Shown here: positions 12,667 through 23,564 of the stretch, in pieces
Numbering within the stretch: position 1 is the stretch's first letter
Layout: every line of letters starts with the position of its first letter
From: Primulina eburnea
Taxonomy: Eukaryota; Streptophyta; Magnoliopsida; Lamiales; Gesneriaceae
DNA: 64,000 nt
Assembly (NCBI RefSeq): GCF_022965805.1
Contig: NC_133101.1
Span: forward strand, 22,220,868 to 22,284,867
Reading direction: 5' to 3'
Made by a program: the position numbers and the translations under genes
The notes under the pieces: model-generated
Database searches by the model: none
The model's input: only the letters and a program-made list of their open reading frames with translations
What the model was told of the DNA's origin: nothing

Positions 12667-15104
12667 TGTAACGTCCCGAAAATTTGAAGGTCTACGTGAA
12701 CCACATACATGCAAGTTATAAACTTTCTTATCTATTCCAATTAAATTGTTTTAATTGCATGTATTGATTATGGTGTGTATGTTTACATGTTTAAAATGTA
12801 GTTTTTTACATTAATGCAAAAAAAAAAGTGTGTTTTAAATGTTATTCGAGATGCGATCGAGAAACGTAGTCCGAGGACCATATGAGAGAAAATATTTTAA
12901 TGGAATTTTTGAAAATTAGGTATTCTAAGGTGTTTTTACGCGTCAAGTCGTATTTTAAGCTGGTATTCAATTTTCGATGAAAAAGGGACTTTTCGATAAT
13001 TCGGCTAATATTTTCACAAACTTTTCTTAACAAAATAATTTAAATATTACCTAATGTGCCTAATATGCTATGACTAATTGGCACAAGCTTACACCATGTA
13101 TTATATATAAAAACAATTAAGCCCAAAAACCCTACACCCACATTCAAATCACACGCCCTTCACCCTAGGATTACTAGGACTCTTCATCAGCACACACCAC
13201 ACTAAATTTTTGAAGGAGAGTCACGCAAATTTGAAGAAAATCACAGTAAGCTTTCATCCCCGGTCTCTCTGCCAATGTTCCTCGCATCGCAAGCCGTTTT
13301 TCATACGTAACAAACGCAAAGGCATGACTTAATCTTCCTTAAATCACCTTTCACACAATATTTGTTTATTTAAGTATCCTTGCAAAAAAACTTATTTTTG
13401 TATGTTTTAAAACTCACGATTTCGTCTCTGCCATGGTAGGGACATGAAAAGGGATCAATTTCAGAACCTAGGTCATGTGTTTGGAGAACTAGGAGGAGGC
13501 TGCGCAGGGTGCCTTCTAGGCGAAGGGCTGGGCTTGTGAGGGTCTTAGACTCGAGCCATTGTGGTCCACGCAAGGCTGGAGAGGCTAGGAGAAGAGGGGC
13601 GCACGGCCACGGCACAACCTAGCCGTGGCCGTGAGGTATAGGAGAAACCATGCACGTCCTCATGCATGGCTCGTGAGGGCTGGACTACGAAGGTCTTATT
13701 GGGCTCGGTCTAGGTCCTAGACGGGTTGGTCGGGGTCTTATCCACTCGCTTAGGGGCTAGGTCGAAGGAATTGTTGGCTTGATCAAACTAGGGTTTTCGA
13801 AAATAGGGGTAAATACTTCAGTAGCTGTCCATGCTTGTTCAATGGTTTTAGTTGGGTTTATTTGGGTTGTATAAGGTATAGTTAGGTGTTAATAATTCAT
13901 GGTTCTAGTTTGGTAAAGTTTGTTTAAGTTTCGTGTCCATTCAAGTTAAAACCGGATTGTACATCTAAGTTATAAATATGAATTGATAAATTAGTCGAGA
14001 AACTTAAGTTTACGTCTAAGAAATATTTATGGGTGTATTTTAAGATGATATATTAAGTTTGGATGGATTTGGGACGTTGTTTTAAAGTCTAAGGATAAAT
14101 TGGAAAAGTTAGAGTTTCAGGGGCAAAATGGTCATTTTACACCTGAAAGATGTTAGACGTCCTGGTAGTACCCTGAATGTTGTAATAAATGTTAAAACAT
14201 ATATTTTAAGCATTTATGAAATTTTATGATGAAACGTTAATGCTAAAAGGCATGTTGCATGCTTGGTTTAAAAGAAAAATGATTTATATATATATGAATT
14301 TTTATAAGTGATGGAAATATGAAATGTTGAAGGAGGTGAACTTATTGTGACTAATACGATGATATATGATTATATGTAAGGCCAAGGCTTAGTTGATGGG
14401 TGAGAATGTCACTGATGTCCCGCCGCCTGATATCATGGTTATACGTAGATGGATTCATCGATCTACAGCTGATACAAAGGTCACAATTAATGATCTGATT
14501 TCAATAAAAAGGTAAATATATACGTATATGATGAAAAGGAAAAAGTATATGATGAAAAAGAAATGCTTATGATGAAACGAAAAAGGTTTAAAGTTTATGT
14601 TCGTGAAAAGTTATTTTTAGTAAAATTATTTGCACTATTACATGTGAATGTATATGTATTACTTGCTATCATATTTAAAGTTTGCTGAGTCAATAGATTC
14701 ACTAGGTGTGTTCAATGAAGGTAAGCATGATTTCGATGGAGGACTTGATAGTTAAACTAGCTGGACTGAAGGTTCACATAACCCGAGGACTGTCGCTAGT
14801 TTCCGCACTTACGTTATGATTTAAGTTACTTCAAAGATTCACGACGTTTGATGTTTTGGGAGGTTTTGAGAGATTTAAGAGTTTATGCTTTATGTTGCAA
14901 AATACTAAATTTAGGTTTGGTCGACGCTTTATGATTTCATGTTTTGGATGTTTTCTTTTGGATTTTCAATAACTAATTGGTGAGTTTTATTTTAAATGGT
15001 GGCAAAAAAATATATATATATGTATAGTTATAGTTCGACCGAATGCATGATAAAGAAAAAAAATTTTCTCGCATTTTAAAGAAACACGAGCAGTAGACAT
15101 TACG
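12667..15104 (+). mobile_element. Solo gypsy-type LTR (2.4 kb)
   Basis: It starts TGTAACGTCCCGAAAATTTG and ends just before 15105. Perfect 5-bp TSDs TCTCT flank it (12662-12666 and 15105-15109). Its last bases are CG, probably a mutated CA. Plus orientation is supported by 'ctgagtcaatagattcacta' near 14685, the sense form of the palindromic LTR module. It also has the CAAAATGGTCATTTT palindrome at 14124-14138. The C/G-rich stretch 13420-13800 carries chance open frames, which I do not call as genes. Confidence 0.9.
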
Positions 15105-15132
15105 TCTCTAATCTCTAAACTAGATCCTAACA
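15105..15132 (+). mobile_element. SIRE-like copia LTR, terminal bases
   Basis: 'tctctaatctctaaactaga' followed by TCCTAACA matches the level 0 LTR end 'tatactctaaatcgatcccc' plus AACA (17382-17404). Joining it to 12666 with one TSD removed rebuilds the LTR order, confirming the solo LTR insertion. Confidence 0.75.
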
Positions 15133-15236
15133 CAATTATGCCATAATTATATAACTTTATTGATGATTTTTTATTTATTTTTCTGAAGTAGTCTTTTTTT
15201 AAATTTCAATCCTATTTTTATCTATATTTTAAAATG

Positions 15237-15365
15237 ATTAGCTATTTTATGAGACCGTCTCATGGATCTATATCCATGAGACGGGTCGACCCGACTTATA
15301 TTTAATATGAAAAATAATATTTTTGTTATAAAAAAAATATTTTTACGACTTGAGTCATTGGAGAA
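15237..15365 (-). mobile_element. MITE fragment, minus orientation
   Basis: It contains 'gagaccgtctcatggat' and 'catgagacgggt', followed by the 'gacccgacttatattt' block and poly-A/T-rich filler. This is the reverse complement of one end of the complete copy at 15551-15735. It is truncated towards the microsatellite. Confidence 0.75.
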
Positions 15366-15384
15366 CTGTCCCGCACTAGTTTTT

Positions 15385-15415
15385 AATAACAATAACAATA
15401 ATAATAATAATAATA
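15385..15415. repeat. (AAT)n / (AAC)n microsatellite
   Basis: A run of 'aataac' and 'aataat' triplets between the two MITE copies. Simple sequence only. Confidence 0.85.
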
Positions 15416-15550
15416 TAATTATCATTATAATAATTAGTTTTAATAATTTTATTAACCTGACTTTCCTCCATTTTCGTGTAATCAAACATGACTTTGTCCA
15501 GTGATGTCTTGTATTTGTATTGAACACTATCGATTTATGTATTTATTATT

Positions 15551-15735
15551 TGGCAAAAATTTTTGTGAGACGATCTCACGGATCATATTTGTGAGACGGA
15601 TCTCTTATTTGGGTCATCAATGAAAAAGTATTAATTTTTATACTAAGAGTATTACTTTTTTATTGTGAATAAGGATATGGTTGACATGTCTCACAGTTTA
15701 AGATCCGTGAGACGGTCTCACATAACAGCCACTCT
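15551..15735 (+). mobile_element. MITE with GTGAGACGGTCTCAC-type ends
   Basis: About 185 bp, beginning 'ggcaaaaatttttgtgaga' with 'gagacgatctcac' and ending 'gtgagacggtctcacataac'. The ends are inverted copies of each other, and a second internal pair of 'gtgagacgg'/'gtctcacag' words sits inward. The 'ctcttatttgggtcat' core is typical of a MITE family widespread in asterid genomes, recognised from general familiarity. There is no coding capacity. Confidence 0.75.
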
Positions 15736-15739
15736 TATT

Positions 15740-16389
15740 ATTTTATTTTACTGATAAAAAAATGAAAGAGAGCACCAAAAGCAAAGCGCACACAACCAAA
15801 GACTAAAAGAAATAAAATTTTAAAACATAAAGCAATCCAGAAGAATTAAGAGAAAATGAAGGAGCTTACAAGCTAGAAAAAGATTTTGAGCGACAATGAT
15901 GTCAACATAAAGAAACATGCATTCAAAGTTTTCTTGTAAAAAATAAACGAATCAGCTTCAAAGAAACATATATCAAAGCTTCTGGCATATTTGGATCATA
16001 TATAATCAGGAGTGGAGCATCGATCGATCATCGGGTCAGATGGGTTTTCCTGGAAGAACATGGCCAGGTGTTGAACGAAAATGTAGCAAAAAGGTTCACG
16101 GTCGGAATGAAGTGGAAACATCATCTACAAGATAGATTAGTAACTGATAGGTTATTGCTCTGTCAAGCCGACTATCGCAAAAGATGTGCCCATTAAAACA
16201 TTCACATGCGAAGCATATGTTGAGTTCAAACTAGTATCTCAATTATCTATTTTAAAAATTAAAATAGAGTTACACATTATATTTTCAAATGAAATATTGA
16301 ATTACGTTAAATTTCAATATTTTTTTGTTGAATATGATTTTATATGTATTATGCATCCTAGTTTCTAATTTTTAGATTTACTTTAATTG
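15740..16389. other. Unassigned AT-rich segment
   Basis: No convincing frame, LTR terminus or tRNA is visible. A short purine-rich stretch (15760-15880) and a palindromic 'atcgatcgat' word near 16019 are the only distinctive points. It may be remnant copia sequence or the original host spacer between the two SIRE-like LTRs. Confidence 0.4.
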
Positions 16390-17404
16390 TGATCTCAGAG
16401 TCAAACCAGTAGGTGGTGATAGTAAAAACAGATGAAAATATAAATAGCAGAAGCACTCGTATCGTAAAAACAGAAGCAGTACTTATCGAGTGTTTGTTAG
16501 AAAAACAGAAGCAGAAATTAACTTCTTTCGTTTGATCGTTACAAGTCCTAATGTTACCGTTGTTTTACATAGTACTAGTATCAAATGCACCATTTAATGC
16601 TGTACGGATACATTTAAAACGCCTTACTAGTTTTCGAATTAAAACAAAGACTGATTATTTTGAAGCTTTCTGCAGGACCCTTTTCGATGATAAAGCTGAT
16701 TTACACAGAGTCAAAGAAGCCGTTTTGTTTACAGACGTTAGATTCAAGGTTTCTATATATTAAAATGATCAATCTTATATAGAAAACAACGTTTATTATT
16801 AACAAGGAACACATTCTATGTCTATCATTCCAACGTTGTTTTGAGCAATCAAGTACCACTCTTTATATTCAAGCTCAACATACAGAAAAGCAGCACACTC
16901 TTTACATCAGATATCTGATCTTCTGAGATCTTCTTGTGCTGCTGTTTCTTTATCTCTTCACAAGCTATTCACTTTATTACATCTTATTGAGAAGAGTTTG
17001 TAATCTGGAAAAGATTCTTTTCCAGAACCTTGTTTATTCATTATATTGTGTTGTGAAACTAAGAGTTTCAGTAGGCGAAGGGTAAGTCCTACTGAAGTGG
17101 GTGTGTACAAGAGTTGTACTGTAAAAACAAAAGTCTTTTATTGAAACCTTCTGGAAACCGAAGAAGGGGAGACGTAGAAGATTTCATCTTTGAACTTATA
17201 CAAACAACTACTGTCTACTGTTTTATTGTTTTCACCTCAAACCATCAGATTGTTTCTACACAAGTTAATGTGAACTGCTGGAAATATATTCGAACAAGAT
17301 AAGCTATAATCTCGAACATGATTCTATCACCTTTGCAAAAACGTCAAAGAAAGGAACGAGTTTATTCACCCTCCCCCTTCTATACTCTAAATCGATCCCC
17401 AACA
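16390..17404 (+). mobile_element. 5' LTR of the level 0 SIRE-like Ty1/copia
   Basis: The right end is firm: the LTR finishes CCCCAACA at 17404, two bases before a primer-binding site. The left end is not seen and 16390 is approximate. A TATA-like 'ctttatattcaag' at about 16860 would suit a promoter upstream of the R region. The 3' part (17055-17404) is shared with the older LTR at 12265-12666 plus 15105-15132. Confidence 0.7.
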
Positions 17405-17406
17405 AA

Positions 17407-17418
17407 TGGTATCAGAGC
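17407..17418 (+). promoter_or_regulatory. Primer-binding site, initiator Met tRNA type
   Basis: TGGTATCAGAGC immediately follows the LTR end. It is complementary to the 3' end of plant initiator methionine tRNA and would prime minus-strand synthesis. Confidence 0.92.
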
Positions 17419-17451
17419 AGGTTATTCTTGTTCTGAAAATCTACAACAGAA

Positions 17452-18424
17452 ATGGTACATTTCAGCAAAGTCCCTATGTTGTCAAAGGAGGATTTTGATG
17501 ATTGGAAGATTAGGATGCAAGCCCATCTTGTAACCCAAGATGATGATATGTGGTTTGTCATCACAAATGGTCCGTTGAAAATTCTAAAGCCTAATGCAGC
17601 TATTGTTGTTACTGAAGGTGCACCACAAATGGTTGAAAAGCAAAGAAGTGAATGGAAAACCGAGGACAAGAAGAAAGCAAATCTAGACAATGTTTCTAAG
17701 GATATTCTTTACAAAATACTTGACAAGAATACATTCAGTAAAATCAAAATGTGTCCTACCGCAAAAGAAATCTGGGAGAAACTCATCCAAATTTGTGAAG
17801 GAAATGAACAGACAAAGGAAAACAAGTTGTCTGTGGCAATGCAAAAGTTTGAAAATCTGAAGATGAAAGTTAGAGAAACTCTAAGCAAATTTTATGAGCG
17901 ATTCAGCAGCTTAGTAAATGAACTAGCAGCTTTGGGAAAGTAACTTGGCATTAGAGAAGTGGCACTCAAAGTGATGAGAGCTTTACCCAGTGAATGAGAT
18001 GTTAAATACAATGAATATGAGAGTCTCTAAAGATCTGAACAAGTTGGAGCTAAATGACTTTTTTGCAGATTTGAAAGCTTATGAGTTTTAATTGGAAGTA
18101 AGAAGTGGAGAAGAGCCCTTGTCGAATCCACCTACCAAGGCTCTTGTAGCTACTGCTATAGCTACAGTTGTTTCAAGTGTATCACTTGCTGCTGCTATTG
18201 AAAGTACATCTGACAAGACAGCTGAAAAAATCAGCAATGATGCAATGTCCCTATTCGTGAAGAAATTTTCAAGATTCGTGAAGAAGATTCATCGAGCATA
18301 CCAAAGTACAAACCGAAACTTCAAAAAAGAATCACCACCTGGTGATATGGCATGCTTCAACTGTGGGAAAATTGGACGTTTTATTGCTGATTGCCCGAAA
18401 CCTAAGAAGGACGACCAAAAATAG
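17452..18424 (+). pseudogene. gag: Level 0 copia gag (broken)
   Basis: The first open stretch, 17452-17943 (163 codons), reads as a copia Gag N-terminal domain: a DDWKIRMQAHL block near residue 20, ending in a segment typical of the UBN2-like retrotransposon Gag fold (KFYERFSSLVNELAALGK). The start Met lies 34 nt after the primer site. Stops and shifts follow at 17941-18092. The second stretch (18092-18424) ends in a zinc knuckle at 18353-18394 reading C-X2-C-X4-R-X4-C; the canonical His is replaced by Arg (CGT, 18377-18379), so zinc binding is probably lost. Gag would form the virus-like particle and bind element RNA. Confidence 0.9.
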
Positions 18425-19422
18425 AAGGAGTACAAGCGAAATGATAAGAAATCTAGAAGTGACCGCAAAACAATGATTGCTGAAGAAAGTAAATCAAAAT
18501 GGGCAGATTCTAGCTCTGAGTCTTCTGACTCAGAGTCTTCTGACTCAGATGGTCATTCCAGTGATAGTGATGAAGAATAAATCAAGTGTCTCATGGCAAA
18601 CACCGAATTATCCTCGACATTTGGAGAGGTATTTGATTTTGATTTTGATGAATTACACGAAATGATTTAGTTAAAGCATTGCAAGATATGGTAGAAGAGT
18701 ACTTAAGACTTTCTGAGTCATTTGAGGAAGTTAAAATTGAAAATCAAAACTTCAAAGATCAAATCAGTAATTTCACTTGCTTGCAAGAAAACAACTGCAG
18801 TGATCTACAAGTTGAGATAAGTAAATTTAGAACTGAGAATGACAGAGTAAATGCAGATTACCAGACGATAATGTCTGAAAATTAGAAGCTATCGGCACTG
18901 GTGAATGCATGGAATAAGTCTTCTGTTCCATTAGAAAAGATGTAAGAATTACAGAAGCTATCTGGAGACAGGAGTGGTATCGGATTCAGTAATAATGAAA
19001 GCACTTATGAAACAAGTACAAAGCCAAAACTGGATATGTGCAAAGGGAAATACATTCACTTTGTTAAATCCAGTATGGTACATAAACCAGAAGTACCAAC
19101 TGTTGAAATTGAAAGGTTTGTAGACCAGACGAACAGAAGTAAACATTATGATCTGGGTTACATTGAACCTAAGAGTAGAGTCCATCAGAGTGTTGGATCT
19201 AGTAGAGGATTCAACTCAGGAAGACAACCCTTTATAAAGGTTAGAAACTACCAGTACTATAATTGTAGACCAGTTCAGAAGAGATACATACTAGACGATA
19301 AAAACATAAGGGAAGAACAACATCCTAAAATGCATTTTGTTAGAAATAACATTAATAGACCTTCCTGTTGCACGCATCTATGGGGATACCCGAAGTACAA
19401 GATCATCTAAAATTGTAAAAAT
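18425..19422 (+). pseudogene. Level 0 copia Gag-Pol spacer with coiled-coil-like stretch
   Basis: Frames are broken but acidic and polar. 18500-18580 encodes Ser/Asp/Glu-rich repeats. 18679-18885 (68 codons) is rich in Glu, Lys, Asn and Leu with heptad-like spacing, suggesting a coiled coil. 19036-19410 is a basic, Tyr/Arg-rich linker. Such long linkers between zinc knuckle and protease are seen in large SIRE-like copia polyproteins. No enzyme domain is visible here. Confidence 0.65.
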
Positions 19423-20117
19423 GTGGGTTCCTATAAGACTGATAAGGCTTGGACCAAAATAGATTGGGTACCAGTTACTAAAACTTGTGTTTGCAGGAAC
19501 AAGAGAGGAAAGCCAAGAAGCAGCTCTACATGGTATCTAGACAGTGGATGTTCCAGACATATGACTGGGCAAAAGAGTCTACTTTCAGAAATAATGAGTT
19601 GTAATGGACCAAAAATAACTTTTTCGGACAACGCAAAAGCTAAAACCGTGGGTAAGGGTAAGATTATCCATGATATATCACTATAAATGATGTGCTATTG
19701 GTTGAAAATATCTGTTACAATTTAATTTGTATTAGTCAACTATGCGACAATGGATGGATACTCAGTAGCTTTTCAGAAGCACACCTGCACACTTAAAGAT
19801 GCTGATGAGTCTATAATCTTAACCGGAAAGAGAGAAGAAAACACTTGCAAAGTATCATGGAACAAAAATCATGTTAATATTCCTACATGTTTAGTTGCCT
19901 CCCTAAGTGATAAACATTGGTTATGACACAAGAGATTCAATTATCTTAACTTCAAGTCAATCAATAATCTCAAGAAGCAGAATATAGTTGATGTTTTACC
20001 TGATATTAGTTTCGTTAAGAATCATGTATGTTCTGTATGTCAACTTGGCAAACAAGTAAGATCTAACTTTAAGAATAAAGGTAGTAAATCAACATCAAGA
20101 TGTTTGGAATTATTTCT
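19423..20117 (+). pseudogene. Level 0 copia protease and pre-integrase domain
   Basis: The aspartic protease signature WYLDSGCSRHMTG is intact; the catalytic Asp-Ser-Gly codons are 19540-19548. The open frame stops at 19684. The following 19690-20117 region can be read in shifted frames as the domain before integrase, including ICISQLCDNGW and a CxxC..GKQ remnant around 20033-20050. Sequence collinear with integrase is cut off at about 20117 by an inserted LTR fragment. The protease would mature Gag-Pol. Confidence 0.85.
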
Positions 20118-22700
20118 CATATCCTCTCAATAACATAAAATCATTAATGTGCGGAAAATCATGAGGTCCTCGGGTCGTGTCGCCCATCAGGTCTGACGAC
20201 TCAGAGTTCAGCACTTCCAGTCCCCTCGACATCGAACTCACCTGCATCACACACGCCTAGTGAGTCTAAAGACTCAACACACCTCTAGCATAAATTAAAA
20301 ATACATATACATAGCACACAACAGTGAAAAATATCATAATCAACATATCTTTCATGAACTTTAAAAGCTTAGTGTAAACATGTCACATACAATCGTGACG
20401 TGACAAAACTGCTCATCATTAATCGTCATTCATCATTCATCATCCATCATTTATCATTCATCATTAGTGAATTCAGTTCATTAGAGGTGACTATCGTACA
20501 TCATCATTTACGATGGATCTATCATACATAGGACTGCGGTGCCCGGCGACTGTCGGACATCAGTGACATGATTACTCATCCACTGCGCCTAGGCCTCATA
20601 ATCAGCATTTATATATACGTCTTAAATATTTACATATACTTCGATAGCCACAAATAATTCCCATCATTCAAAACATCATCTTTTACATCACTTATAAAAA
20701 TCATGCACAAATGTAATTTTTCTTAAATCCAAGCATGCGACGTATATTTTCATAAAATATTAAAATCGTGATCATGATGCATAAATATTTAAAATATAGT
20801 AAATTTGTGCTCGGGGCACTGCCATGACCAAAATCTCACCCCAAGGCCAAAATGACCATTTTGCCCCTGGAAACCCAAAAATTACCTTACCCCTGGACCT
20901 CTAAAATTGACCCGAATATTACTAAAATACTTAAAATGTACAAAAACATATTTATAAGCATTCCCAGACTTACACACGAGCCCATTTTACCACTTAACCG
21001 ATTCGTTTTAAAACTTGGACCGGGGTTCCGATTTTAACCAGAATCGACTCGAAACTTAATCAAAATTTTCTCAACTTTTTACCACACTTACTAAACACCT
21101 AGAAGACCTTAAAACCAACACGACTAGCTTCCTAGACCCCTCGGCCATACCTTGAAAGTTGCTGGAACAAATTTTTTCTTTTTTTTCCTTGTCGTTCACC
21201 AAAAAAGCTCCACGCGCCACCCTTCCCCTAAATCGCTCCTAGCCTACAACCGACGGGACCAGCTACTGACCTACCTCTCTTGGACAACCCTAAGACCCCT
21301 CTGAACCCCTTGAACCCACCAACTCGGCCCCATGCACGAAGCACCGCTCACTCGATCAAAGATTTCCCTTAACGCACCCCTTGCTCCATCGGCCACAAGG
21401 CTCGTTCCAGCTATGGTCTGGCCTTACTAGGCCGTGGCTCAGACCCACCAGGGTCTGATCCATGGCTTGGTTCGGCCCCAGCACAGTCAGTTTGAGCAAA
21501 TCCGCTGATCTCCTCACCAACGATCCAAAGCATCAAAGCATTCGCTCTTCTACTTCCCAAATCAAAAAGGTCACGACTCCAGCTTACAACCTTTTCTTTC
21601 TCGGTGACAACAGGCCCTCAACAACACACTATAGCAGCCCCCTTTCAACAGATTCAAAAGAAAACTGTAAGTGGATGAAAGTAGTGCATAAACTTGAAAC
21701 AAACCGAATAACCTCCATGCATGAAACTAGATCAAGACTTTCACAAAATATTAAGCACACTTCACTATATATATGGCGTATAAGATGCAGAACGAAAGTA
21801 CTTATCATGTCTGATGATTTCTTTTTGTGAACAAAAGATGCAATAGAACACACGGCCGAAGGGAGTTCTAGCTTGAATGGAAATGGAGGCACCGAATTCT
21901 TTACAGCATAAAATCACGAGGAGGTTTGTGAGTGGAGGGGATGGGCGACTGATGTAGAATGATTAGGTTAAGTTGAGTTCTTAGGGGAATAACAAGGTGT
22001 TGAATATATAGATAAAAATTAGCTAATAGGCCCTAGTTGTTATTCAAAAGTTTAAAAATGAGTTTTAGATCCAATAAGCTTAAAAGTAGGCTCATTAAAT
22101 CCAACACACTCTCGAAAAATATTTCGCATTGGAAAGTTTTTGAAAATATTAGCTGAACCCTCAAAAAGTCTCTCGATTCGATAAAATCTGCGTACCGGAT
22201 AAAAATAAAATTATGTGGGTAAAATACCCAAAAAAGCCCATTTTTGAAAAATACCTTTAAAACATATTATATTAATTAATAAAAATTAATCGTGTAATTA
22301 AAATAATTTTCTTGATAATTTCCCCGTTTCCGTTCCTCGCTCGAGCGTGAAATGCAACTTAAAAATCTTTAATGCATGAACCTTTAAAATTTCATGAAAT
22401 AAATTCTATCATGCAAGAATAATGCAAAAAAATAATTAAACACATAATTAATGAAATAAACACGCATTTAATGCTTTAAAACAATTTAATAAAATACAAA
22501 AGAAATTTAATAACTCGCATGCATGTGGTTCACGTGGACCTTCAATTTTTCAGGATGTTACAATCTACTCCCCTTAAATTTAATTTTTTTCTTCAAAATG
22601 CGCTTGTCGTCGATAAAAAAAAGTGTAGATTCTTAATTCTAGTATCCCAATAATTCACGTTTCCGCTGCGCTACTCCGATAAAATAAGTGCTAAGATGCC
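20118..22700 (-). mobile_element. Truncated gypsy-type LTR fragment inserted in copia integrase
   Basis: Related to the level 2 and level 3 LTRs: it carries 'gaggtcctcgggtcgtg' (20162-20178), the palindromic module at 20257-20279, CAAAATGACCATTTTG at 20848-20863 and an end 'caggatgttaca' at 22562. It then runs on through a polypurine tract (minus strand, 22563-22578) into about 120 bp of internal sequence like that at 49110-49210. The far LTR end lacks the first ~200 bp seen in relatives, so it is truncated on both sides and no TSD is visible. About 50 bp of copia integrase sequence seems lost at the junction. Confidence 0.75.
20412..20466. repeat. Imperfect TCATTCA-type short tandem repeat
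   Basis: A run of 'cattcat', 'catcat' and 'tatcattcat' words in the inserted LTR fragment. Simple-sequence expansion only. Confidence 0.7.
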
Positions 22701-23564
22701 CTTACACTTGTTGTTGTTGATGACTTTTCTAAATTTACTTGGGAAATCTTTCTTGCTGGAAAAGATCAAACCAGTGGCCTCCTGATCAAGCTTCTGAAAA
22801 TGATTCAAAATGAAAAATCAGTTTCTGTCATTAAAATCAGAAGTGCTGGGGGCACCGAATTTACTAACAAAATTCTTGAGTTATATTTGGATGAACATGG
22901 TATTCATCATGAATATTCAGCTTCCAGAACACCTCAACAAAATGGAGTAGCTGAGAGGAGAAACAGAACTCTTAAAGAAGTGGCTAGAACAATGCTAGCA
23001 GATGCAGACATCTCTCAGCGCTTCTGAGCAGAAGCAATCAACATAGCGTGTAATACACAAAACAGAACCATGATCAACAAAAGGCATAATCAGACTTCAT
23101 ATGAGATATGGAAGGGGAGTAAGCCAAATGTATTTTATTTTCATGTGATTGGTTGTAGATGTTTTGTGCATAATAATGGTAAAAATTATTTATCAACATT
23201 TGGTTCAAAATCAGACGTTGGACTTTTCTTGGATATTCAGTAGTAAGAAAATTATGTAGAATTTTCAATAATAGAACTCATAATGTTGAAAAATCTATTC
23301 ATGTCATCTTTGATGAAGATAGCAGTTCTCTTGAAATTTTTAACATGTCAAATCTAAGTAACAAATTTGACAGAATTCATCTGGAACTGGATAATGAAGA
23401 TGATGCAGAACCAAGTGTCAATGATGCTCAAAATCCAGAACCAGACATTCCTATGGTAGAACCAGCTGTACAGACACAGGATGTACCAGAACTAGCAGCT
23501 GACATTCCAGAACCTACTACTTCTTTACCTGAGCATGATCCAAATCCATAAAATCAGGAAGAAT
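22701..23564 (+). pseudogene. Level 0 copia integrase and linker
   Basis: Integrase resumes with TLVVVDDFSKFTW (first catalytic Asp present). The second Asp position, normally SDxGTEF, reads SAGGTEF near 22842-22860, so the catalytic triad is broken. The Glu block QQNGVAERRNRT is intact. Stops appear at 23025 (a TGA where Trp is expected) and 23240. The acidic, Pro/Glu-rich stretch 23345-23551 is the usual linker between integrase and RT. The element is cut at 23564 by the level 1 gypsy LTR; RT, RNase H and 3' LTR must lie right of the window if they survive. Confidence 0.88.

Noticed and set aside
13370..13615. 81-codon open frame on the minus strand
   Set aside because: It is inside a solo LTR in a GC-rich stretch; no motif or conservation.
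23345..23551. Separate small acidic protein gene
   Set aside because: It is collinear with the copia integrase-RT linker and has no independent start signals.
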